From Caulobacterales bacterium RIFOXYB1_FULL_67_16 (lineage in GTDB: Bacteria; Pseudomonadota; Alphaproteobacteria; Caulobacterales; Caulobacteraceae), in the NCBI GenBank assembly GCA_001796045.1, contig MGLN01000104.1, positions 531-5,757 on the forward strand: a DNA stretch of 5,227 bases. The letters run 5' to 3'. The notes under the pieces were generated by a model. The model saw only the letters and a program-made list of their open reading frames with translations. It was not told where the DNA came from and did no database searches. The position numbers were made by a program, and so were the translations under genes. Positions 1 through 4,622 of this stretch are shown here, in pieces. Position 1 is the stretch's first letter. The number at the start of each line of letters is the position of its first letter.

Positions 1-343
1 AACCGATCGGCTCGCCGGTGTCCTCGCAGTAGCCGTAGGACCCGTCCTCGATCCGGCGCAGAGCGTCGTCGATCTTGGAGATCAGCTTGCGCTGACGGTC
101 CCGCGTCCGCAACTCCAGCGCGCGATCCGATTCCGAAGAGGCCCGATCGACCAGATCGGGATGATTCTCGGTTTCGGCCTTGAGGTTGATCACTGTCCCC
201 TTGGACTCGCGAAGGATCTCGTCCTTCCAGTCCAGCAGCTTCTTCTTGAAGTAGGCAAGCTGCCGTTCGTTCATGAACGGCTCATCGTCGGACGGCCGAT
301 AAAGACCGGTCTCGTCGGACACAACGGACGCCAAAGCGTTCAT
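1..343 (-). CDS. dksA: RNA polymerase-binding transcription factor DksA (partial, C-terminus off the left edge)
   Basis: Reading the minus strand from the ATG at 343-341 gives 114 residues that run off the window one base into codon 115. DksA binds in the RNA polymerase secondary channel and, with ppGpp, resets transcription during starvation. Seen: the helix starting MNERQLAYFKKKLLDW (residues 24-39), the coiled-coil tip with the DxxDxA motif (D63, D66, A68 in HPDLVDRAS), the returning helix with LELRTRDRQRKLISKI, and the start of the zinc-finger region, GYCEDTGEPIG (105-114 carries YCEDTGEPIG). E. coli has CxxC at this point, whereas here the pair is C106 and T109, as I recall for many alphaproteobacterial DksA proteins. 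The ATG at 343 is preferred because it follows a convincing promoter by about 37 nt. An internal Met at residue 24 would also give a plausible DksA but would drop a short acidic N-terminal extension. The gene lies 175 bp downstream of fliX on the same strand and probably has its own promoter. Family call is firm; the C-terminus is unseen. Confidence 0.95.
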   Translation of the reverse strand, partial: MNALASVVSDETGLYRPSDDEPFMNERQLAYFKKKLLDWKDEILRESKGTVINLKAETENHPDLVDRASSESDRALELRTRDRQRKLISKIDDALRRIEDGSYGYCEDTGEPIG

Positions 344-386
344 CGCACTCACGCTCTCTAAGCACGCCCCCCTGTGGCGTAAGCGC

Positions 387-415
387 CGTATAGTCAGACC
401 TGAGAGTCCCGGCAA
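387..415 (-). promoter_or_regulatory. Predicted sigma-70-type promoter of dksA
   Basis: On the minus strand TTGCCG (415-410) is followed after exactly 17 bp by TATACG (392-387). Both hexamers match the housekeeping consensus at four of six positions or better, with ideal spacing. The predicted start site is near 380, giving a leader of about 37 nt before the dksA ATG at 343. The rest of 344-518 shows no further gene or clear motif. No experimental support is visible. Confidence 0.6.
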
Positions 416-518
416 CGGCGTTCGCGATTCCGTGATCAGAATGTGGCGACGGCGCGAGCCTGCGTGACATTTGGCGCGCAGATTTCGCGCTGAATCTTGA
501 ATAACCGACGTTTTTACG

Positions 519-941
519 TCAGCCGCCGCGTCGGAGCTCGGCCTTAGCCAGTTCGACTTCGGCGCGTAGATCGATCTGATCGAGGAGCGCGTTCAAGCCG
601 GCGTCCCCATCGTCGGGCCGCTCCTCCCGCAAGGCTCGAGCGAGTCGGTCCAGCACGCCCCCATCCGCCTCGCCGGACAACAGGGCCATCTTCATCTCGT
701 CCAGACGATCCAGAAGGCCCGCGCCCCGTTTCACCGCGCGACGGCGTTTCTCCAGCGGCCCTTCGACGCCTTGAAGGGCCATCAGGGCGGAGACGTCTGC
801 GACGCTCGACGGCGCGGCGCTGGCGGAGGGCGCGGCTGCGGAAGCGGTCCCCGCTGTCTGCCCCAGCGAAAATCCGGCGGAGGAGCGAGCGGCCTTGCCG
901 CTCGTCGGCGCACCGGGGCCTGTGGTCCCTGTAACCTTCAT
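519..941 (-). CDS. fliX: FliX, flagellar assembly regulator acting on FlbD
   Basis: The product has 140 residues, the usual size of FliX. In Caulobacter, FliX senses completion of the early (class II) basal-body and export structure and controls the sigma-54 activator FlbD, so that later flagellar genes are switched on only after assembly starts. Seen: an Ala/Ser/Gly/Pro-rich, probably disordered N-terminus (about 1-47); then the conserved block SALMALQGVEGP (51-62); the basic stretch EKRRRAVKRG (64-73); helical LLDRLDEMKMALLSG (76-90); and a C-terminal helix with IDLRAEVELAKAELRR, all typical of the family. There is no signal peptide or membrane segment. The ATG at 941 is supported by GGAG at 954-951, nine bases upstream, and by the MKV start. 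It is divergent from flgI, as I recall for Caulobacter, and shares its control region. A 7-codon reading frame overlaps its start codon. Base composition matches the neighbours. Confidence 0.93.
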   Translation of the reverse strand: MKVTGTTGPGAPTSGKAARSSAGFSLGQTAGTASAAAPSASAAPSSVADVSALMALQGVEGPLEKRRRAVKRGAGLLDRLDEMKMALLSGEADGGVLDRLARALREERPDDGDAGLNALLDQIDLRAEVELAKAELRRGG

Positions 942-961
942 CGGCGGATGCTCCAGCTCAT
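938..961 (-). CDS. Possible 7-codon leader peptide (MSWSIRR) overlapping the fliX start
   Basis: An ATG at 961-959 opens a frame reading MSWSIRR. Its TGA (940-938) overlaps the fliX ATG (941-939) as ATGA. It has a better Shine-Dalgarno than fliX: AAAAGGA at 975-969, seven bases before its ATG. The fliX ribosome site GGAG (954-951) lies inside this small frame. This layout would allow translational coupling or re-initiation onto fliX. It could equally be chance, since such short frames are common. No homologue can be judged at this length. Confidence 0.3.
   Translation of the reverse strand: MSWSIRR
951..954 (-). promoter_or_regulatory. Ribosome binding site of fliX
   Basis: GGAG on the minus strand lies nine bases before the ATG at 941. 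It supports that start over the upstream ATG at 961, which is in another frame and stops at once. Confidence 0.55.
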
Positions 962-977
962 AGGTCGATCCTTTTCG

Positions 978-992
978 AACGGAGTGACCGTT
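978..992. repeat. Short perfect inverted repeat AACGG-N5-CCGTT
   Basis: Arms AACGG (978-982) and CCGTT (988-992) flank the 5-bp spacer AGTGA. It sits just downstream of the CtrA-like half-site on the fliX side and upstream of the leader-ORF ribosome site. It could be an operator or a small 5' UTR hairpin, or chance: 5-bp arms are short. Confidence 0.35.
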
Positions 993-999
993 TGGTTAA
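992..999 (-). promoter_or_regulatory. CtrA-type half-site upstream of fliX
   Basis: The minus strand reads TTAACCAA, seven of eight matches to the CtrA half-site TTAACCAT. The partner seven bases upstream is TTGC rather than TTAA, so a full TTAA-N7-TTAA box is only partly present. CtrA activates early flagellar genes in Caulobacter, and fliX is an early regulatory gene there, so the position about 50 bp upstream of the fliX ATG makes sense. No good -10 hexamer could be fixed beside it. Confidence 0.5.
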
Positions 1000-1004
1000 C
1001 GCCT

Positions 1005-1019
1005 CGGCAAAAAATGCCG
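1005..1019 (+). promoter_or_regulatory. ftr-type palindrome, predicted FlbD binding site
   Basis: The sequence is a perfect palindrome, CGGCA-AAAAA-TGCCG. It fits the Caulobacter ftr element as I remember it (C-CGGC--AAA--GC-G), which binds the sigma-54 activator FlbD about 100 bp upstream of late flagellar promoters. Its centre is at about -87 relative to the predicted flgI start site, a normal enhancer distance. It also lies 5 bp from the CtrA-like half-site, so bound FlbD could affect fliX. A weaker palindrome, CCGCC-N8-GGCGG (1017-1034), overlaps its right edge and may be a second, degenerate site. Confidence 0.75.
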
Positions 1020-1054
1020 CCAGCCATCCGGCGGACGACGAAATAGAGACAGAC

Positions 1055-1067
1055 TTTCAATGCTCTA
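1055..1067 (+). promoter_or_regulatory. Possible IHF site between the ftr element and the sigma-54 promoter
   Basis: TTTCAATGCTCTA matches the IHF consensus WATCAANNNNTTR at seven of nine defined positions. It lies in the most AT-rich part of the region, between enhancer and promoter, where IHF bends DNA in Caulobacter late flagellar promoters. Two mismatches make this tentative. Confidence 0.3.
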
Positions 1068-1072
1068 TGCTT

Positions 1073-1088
1073 CGGCACAAATCTGGCA
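1073..1088 (+). promoter_or_regulatory. Predicted sigma-54 (-24/-12) promoter of the flgI operon
   Basis: CGGCACAAATCTGGCA aligns with TGGCACGNNNNTTGCA. The invariant GG (1074-1075) and GC (1086-1087) have the exact sigma-54 spacing, and CAC follows the GG. Mismatches are T to C at the first base, G to A at the seventh and T to G before the GC. The start site would be near 1099, giving a 25-nt leader that holds the flgI ribosome site. The ftr palindrome upstream strengthens the call. Confidence 0.72.
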
Positions 1089-1109
1089 GCGCGACGGACG
1101 AAACGCCTC

Positions 1110-1115
1110 AGGACG
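1110..1115 (+). promoter_or_regulatory. Ribosome binding site of flgI
   Basis: AGGACG lies eight bases before the ATG at 1124. It supports that start, rather than an in-frame TTG at 992 that would place the start upstream of the promoter and bury the signal peptide. Confidence 0.5.
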
Positions 1116-1123
1116 TCCGACCC

Positions 1124-2239
1124 ATGCAGAATCTGCTTGCCCGACTCGCCGCCCCCCTCGCCGCGCTTGCCGCCCTGGGCGCCGTCGCCTCCCCGGCGGG
1201 CGCGCAGTCGCGCATCAAGGACATCGCCGCAGTGGAAGGCGTGCGCGGCAACCAACTGGTGGGATACGGGATGGTGATGGGCCTGAACGGGACCGGCGAC
1301 AGCCTGCGGAACTGCCCCTTCACGCGCCAATCCCTGGAAGGCATGACCGAACGCCTGGGCGTCAACATCCGCGGCGGCAACGCCAACACCAAGAACATGG
1401 CCGCCGTCATGGTGACCGCGGAACTGCCGGCCTTTGCGACGCCGGGATCGAGGATCGACGTCAACGTCTCGTCCATGTGCGACGCCAAGAGCCTGCTCGG
1501 TGGTTCCTTGGTCGTGACCAGTCTTCAGGGCGCCGACGGTCAGGTCTATGCGGTGGCGCAAGGGTCCGTTCAGACGGGCGCCGTTTCGGCCTCCGGCGGT
1601 TCCGGCTCTTCGGTGACGCGCGGCGTGCCGACTGCGGGTCGTATCGCCTCCGGCGCCTCGGTCGAACGCGAGACCGGCTTCGAGATGGCGAACATGAACG
1701 AGGTGCGCCTTAACCTGCGCAACCCGGACTTTACCACGGCCCAGCGGATCGCCGCCGCCGTCAACGCCGCCTATCCCGGCACGGCCCTGGCTGAGAACGG
1801 CACAGTCGTCTCGCTGCGTGCCCCGGGGCAGATGGGCATGGCGGGCTTCATCAGCCGCGTCGAAAACCTGCCCGTCACCGTGGACTCTCCGGCCAAGGTC
1901 ATCATCGACGAGGTGAACGGGGTGATCGTGATGGGGGACGCGGTCCGGGTCTCGCGCGTCGCCATCGCTCAGGGCAACCTGACCATCTCAGTGGACGAGC
2001 AGCCCTTCGTCAGCCAGCCCGCCCCCTTCAGCCAGGGGCAGACGGCGGTGGTGCCCAGTTCCCAGGTCAGCGTCGAGGAAGACCTGGGCACCCAGATGCG
2101 GCTGATCGGGGGCGGGAACAGCCTGTCGACCCTGGTCAACGGCTTGAACACGCTCGGCGTCAGTCCCCGGGACATGATCAGCATCCTGCAGGCCATCAAG
2201 GCGTCCGGCGCCTTGCAGGCCGAAATCGAGGTGATGTGA
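1124..2239 (+). CDS. flgI: FlgI, flagellar P-ring protein precursor
   Basis: FlgI is secreted to the periplasm and assembles as the P ring in the peptidoglycan layer around the rod, forming a bushing with the L ring (FlgH); FlgA is its usual chaperone. The product is 371 residues, normal for the family. Seen: a Sec signal peptide (about 1-27), with hydrophobic Ala/Leu core and probable cleavage at SPAGA|QS; then RIKDIAAVEGVRGNQLVGYG (30-49), GLNGTGDS (53-60), PFTRQSLEGM (65-74), NTKNMAAVMVTAELPAFA (88-105), the VTRGVPTAGRIASGA block (164-178), NGVIVMGDAVRVS (265-277), GNLTISV (284-290) and the C-terminal LNTLGVSPRDMISILQAIKASGALQAE (341-367, cited in part). Two cysteines, C64 and C119, occur in the mature N-terminal region. 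It heads an operon with the next two genes, its stop lying 2 bp before the next ATG. Predicted control is sigma-54 plus FlbD. Confidence 0.97.
   Translation: MQNLLARLAAPLAALAALGAVASPAGAQSRIKDIAAVEGVRGNQLVGYGMVMGLNGTGDSLRNCPFTRQSLEGMTERLGVNIRGGNANTKNMAAVMVTAELPAFATPGSRIDVNVSSMCDAKSLLGGSLVVTSLQGADGQVYAVAQGSVQTGAVSASGGSGSSVTRGVPTAGRIASGASVERETGFEMANMNEVRLNLRNPDFTTAQRIAAAVNAAYPGTALAENGTVVSLRAPGQMGMAGFISRVENLPVTVDSPAKVIIDEVNGVIVMGDAVRVSRVAIAQGNLTISVDEQPFVSQPAPFSQGQTAVVPSSQVSVEEDLGTQMRLIGGGNSLSTLVNGLNTLGVSPRDMISILQAIKASGALQAEIEVM
2228..2233 (+). promoter_or_regulatory. Ribosome binding site of the rod-binding protein gene, inside the flgI 3' end
   Basis: GAGGTG lies eight bases before the ATG at 2242. 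It favours that start over the GTG at 2236, which overlaps the flgI stop in the same frame and would add only two residues. Confidence 0.55.
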
Positions 2240-2241
2240 CC

Positions 2242-2553
2242 ATGGCCGACCTCGCCGTCTCGACCGATCTGATCCGTCCCGTCCAAGGTCTCGCCGCCTC
2301 CGCAGCCGGCGCCGCCAAGGACAAGGTCAAGGAAACCGCCGAGGCCTTCGAAGCCTCCTTCCTGTCCCAGATGCTGAAGCCGATGTTCGAGGGGCTTTCC
2401 ACCGACGGGCTTTTCGGCGGCGGTCAGGCCGAGGCGACCTGGCGCAGCTTTCTGCTGGACGAAATGGCCAAGAAAACCGTCTCAGCGGGCGGCATTGGCC
2501 TGGCGGGTCCGGTGATGAACGAGATGCTGAAGATGCAGGAGGGACGCCGATGA
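2242..2553 (+). CDS. flgJ: Rod-binding protein, FlgJ N-terminal domain type (CheL-like)
   Basis: This 103-residue protein matches the FlgJ N-terminal rod-binding domain and lacks the muramidase domain of enterobacterial FlgJ. Alphaproteobacterial single-domain forms are often annotated CheL. Seen: the helix ETAEAFEASFLSQMLKPM (31-48), then LFGGGQAEATWRSFLLDEMAKK (57-78, in outline) and GGIGLAGPV (83-91), the core signature of the family. No signal peptide is present, as for FlgJ, which is itself exported or acts with the rod. The likely role is capping or scaffolding rod assembly through the periplasm. If the cell wall must be opened, a separate lytic enzyme encoded elsewhere would be needed. 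The gene lies 2 bp after flgI and its TGA overlaps the flbY ATG (ATGA), so translational coupling is likely. The symbol could equally be cheL. Confidence 0.88.
   Translation: MADLAVSTDLIRPVQGLAASAAGAAKDKVKETAEAFEASFLSQMLKPMFEGLSTDGLFGGGQAEATWRSFLLDEMAKKTVSAGGIGLAGPVMNEMLKMQEGRR
2537..2543 (+). promoter_or_regulatory. Strong ribosome binding site of flbY
   Basis: AGGAGGG lies six bases before the ATG at 2550 and is the strongest Shine-Dalgarno in the window. It fixes the flbY start at the ATGA overlap with the preceding gene. Confidence 0.7.
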
Positions 2554-2987
2554 GCGATGCGGATCTGGCGACCGCCCGGGTGCGTCAACTGCTGGAACTG
2601 ACCCGGCGGCTGACGGACCGACTGGCGGCGGAAACCAAGGCGTTTGAACGCGGGCGGCCGCAGGACGTCGCGGCGAGCCTGGCCGAAACCCAGGACATGG
2701 CCAATCTGTATCGGCGCGATTCCGGTCATGTGAAGGCCAACCCGGCTCTGTTGGCAGGCGCGCCGCCCTCGGAACGCAAGGCTCTGATCGACGCCACCCG
2801 CGCCTTCGAAGCCGTCTTGGCCCGGCACGCCGGCGCTGTCGAGGCGGCCCGGAATATCTCGGAGGGGCTGGTCCGGGCTATCGCGCATGAAGTGGCTGCG
2901 GCGCGAACGCCAGCGGCCGCCTATGCCGCCGACGGCCGGGCGGCCCAGGGCGACGGACGAGCCGTCGCCTTCAACAGCAAGGCCTGA
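2550..2987 (+). CDS. flbY: FlbY, flagellar basal-body/assembly protein (FlgN-like)
   Basis: The product is 145 residues, mostly alpha-helical and soluble, without signal peptide or membrane segment. Seen: an N-terminal helix, VRQLLELTRRLTDRLAAET (11-29), typical of FlgN-type export chaperones; a middle helix around LAETQDMANLYRRD (44-57); a third, RKALIDATRAFEAVLARHAG (75-94); and a Gly/Ala-rich tail ending AVAFNSKA. This shape, the length and the place after flgI and a rod-binding gene match the Caulobacterales flbY family. The biochemical role of FlbY is not well established. An FlgN-like role in holding hook-filament junction proteins for export is inferred from the helical pattern. It is the last gene of the tight operon, and 53 bp separate it from the phosphodiesterase gene. 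No clear terminator follows: a weak GCCG/CGGC pair encloses the T-run instead of preceding it. Confidence 0.75.
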   Translation: MSDADLATARVRQLLELTRRLTDRLAAETKAFERGRPQDVAASLAETQDMANLYRRDSGHVKANPALLAGAPPSERKALIDATRAFEAVLARHAGAVEAARNISEGLVRAIAHEVAAARTPAAAYAADGRAAQGDGRAVAFNSKA

Positions 2988-3040
2988 GAAGTCGAACCTG
3001 CGTTGCCGATTTTTTAAGCGGCGCCGGGCATAGTTCGGCC

Positions 3041-4618
3041 ATGTCCATGACAGCTCGTCTCCTCGGTCTCGCTTTTGCGTCGTCAGACGCCTTGGTCGAA
3101 ATTGACGCCGAAGGGCGCGTCTCATTCGCGCTGGGGGCAGGTCCAGTTCCAGGCACCGACGTCGCCGCCCTGTGGACGGGCAAGCCGCTTCTGGATTTCC
3201 TCCATGAAGGGCGGGGCGTCATGGAGAGCCTGCTCAAGACCAAGGCCGGCGAACGGCTCCCGGGCGTCGCAATTCTAGTCCAAGCTGGTCCCGATCGCGT
3301 GCGCCGCGCGTCTTTGCGGGCCTTCATCCTGCCCCAGCTGGCGCCGGCCATCTCCTGTTCCATCACCTACGACGGCCCGGCCATAACGACAGCTTCGCTG
3401 GAGACGCCGCCGCTGGTGGACGCCGAGACCTTCATGGCCGAAGCCGCCCGCGTCGTGGGAAGCTCGACCAGCCTGTCCCTCGCCTTCCTGGACATTTGCG
3501 GCCTGGAGGACATGGCGGAGGAAGTGGCTGAAAAGGTGCAGCGGCGGATCGAGGCGACGCTTCAATCCGCAGCCGCCGACGGGTCTTCGGCCGCCCAACT
3601 GACCCCCGAGCGATACGCCCTGTTCCGCTCTTCCGCCGACACCCGCGACCTTGCCGCCGAGGTGGTCGAGGCCGGGCGAGCGGAGGGGGTCACCCTGAAC
3701 GCGGAGGCCTTCTCCTCCAAGCTGCCCGATGGCGGGGACACGCTGTGCGTCCTGCGCGCCATGCGGTATGCGATCGAGAGCTGTTTGAAGGACGACGGCC
3801 TCTCCAACCCCCAGATCGCCTTCTCCGAGGCGCTGAAGCGGACCTTCCGCGACGCGGAGGCCTTCCGGGCCGTGGTCAAGTCGCGCGAGTTCCAGGTCCA
3901 CTACCAACCGATCGTTCAGCTGTCTTCGCGGGCGGTCCACCATTTCGAAGCCCTGGCTCGTTTCAACGCCGGAGCGGGTCCCGCCAACGCCATCCGGATG
4001 GCCGAAGAACTGGCCATGATCGAGTCCTTCGATCTGGCCGTTGCGGAGAAGGTGCTGAAGCGGATGCGGGCGCCCGGGGCGGGCTTGCTCAAGATGGCCG
4101 TCAATGTGTCCGGGGCCTCCCTGGGCGACGACACCTATGTGGAACAGCTGTTGCAGATGACGGCAGGCGCCCCGGAAGATCGCAAACGGCTGATCGTAGA
4201 GATCACCGAGACCTCGGCCCTGGCCGACATCAACGCCGCCAACCGGCGGCTGAGCGGCCTGCGCGACGCGGGAATCAAGATCTGTATCGACGACTTCGGA
4301 TCAGGCGCGGCCTCCTACGACTATCTGCGCAAGCTGTCGGTGGACGCGGTCAAGATCGACGGGGCTCTGATCCGCGAGATCGAGACGGACGAGGTGGTCC
4401 GCAACATGGTTCGCAGCGTCGTGGAGCTGAGCCGATCGCTGAAGCTGGACACTATCGCCGAGATGATCGAGACCGAAGAGGTGGTGGCCGAGCTCAAGAG
4501 CCTGGGCGTCGAATACGGCCAGGGCTGGCTGTTCGGCCGCGCCGAGGCCGAGCCGCGAACCCAGCTGGCCAGCGCGGCGCCGATCCGACGCCGGGGCGCC
4601 GTCGAAGCCTGGGGCTGA
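3041..4618 (+). CDS. PAS-like / degenerate GGDEF / EAL protein, probable cyclic-di-GMP phosphodiesterase
   Basis: The product has 525 residues and no membrane segment. EAL domains hydrolyse c-di-GMP to pGpG, which favours motility. Residues about 1-115 look like a PAS sensor domain (SSDALVEIDAEGRVSFALG, then LLDFLHEG). Residues about 127-250 resemble a degenerate GGDEF domain: LSLAFLDICGLEDM (145-158) fits its first strand and helix, but LTPERYALF (187-195) replaces the GGDEF signature, so no cyclase activity is expected. The EAL domain covers about 270-505 and keeps the residues expected for catalysis: E303 with R307 (FEALAR), N355 (VNVS), E387 (VEITET), D417 and D418 (DDFGSG), K438 (VKIDG), E474 (AEMIET) and Q494 (GQGW). 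It is therefore probably active. No Shine-Dalgarno precedes the ATG at 3041, and another ATG follows at 3047. It may be transcribed with the flagellar operon or from its own promoter. Its stop is 4 bp from the convergent dipeptidase stop. It is not TipF, which has N-terminal membrane segments. Confidence 0.9.
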   Translation: MSMTARLLGLAFASSDALVEIDAEGRVSFALGAGPVPGTDVAALWTGKPLLDFLHEGRGVMESLLKTKAGERLPGVAILVQAGPDRVRRASLRAFILPQLAPAISCSITYDGPAITTASLETPPLVDAETFMAEAARVVGSSTSLSLAFLDICGLEDMAEEVAEKVQRRIEATLQSAAADGSSAAQLTPERYALFRSSADTRDLAAEVVEAGRAEGVTLNAEAFSSKLPDGGDTLCVLRAMRYAIESCLKDDGLSNPQIAFSEALKRTFRDAEAFRAVVKSREFQVHYQPIVQLSSRAVHHFEALARFNAGAGPANAIRMAEELAMIESFDLAVAEKVLKRMRAPGAGLLKMAVNVSGASLGDDTYVEQLLQMTAGAPEDRKRLIVEITETSALADINAANRRLSGLRDAGIKICIDDFGSGAASYDYLRKLSVDAVKIDGALIREIETDEVVRNMVRSVVELSRSLKLDTIAEMIETEEVVAELKSLGVEYGQGWLFGRAEAEPRTQLASAAPIRRRGAVEAWG

Positions 4619-4622
4619 CGAC

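Noticed and set aside
507..520. GACGT-TTTT-ACGTC hairpin at the fliX stop codon as a terminator.
   Set aside because: The stem is only 5 bp and overlaps the stop codon. On the fliX transcript it is followed by GGTTATTC, not a U-tract.
992..1123. N-terminal extension of flgI from an in-frame TTG at 992 (44 extra residues).
   Set aside because: It would start upstream of the predicted sigma-54 start site, run through the ftr palindrome and bury the signal peptide. The ATG at 1124 has a ribosome site and gives a normal FlgI length.
938..1561. Minus-strand 207-residue open frame antisense to flgI.
   Set aside because: It is a shadow frame typical of high-GC coding DNA. Its composition (Arg, Gly, His-rich) is not protein-like and it covers the divergent promoter. 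Only its last seven codons were considered as a leader peptide.
3006..3023. Terminator after flbY.
   Set aside because: The only stem is GCCG/CGGC with the T-run in the loop, so it does not fit an intrinsic terminator.
3041..4618. Identification of the EAL protein as TipF, the Caulobacter flagellar positioning factor.
   Set aside because: TipF has N-terminal membrane segments and a coiled coil. This protein has no membrane segment and has PAS-like and GGDEF-like regions instead.
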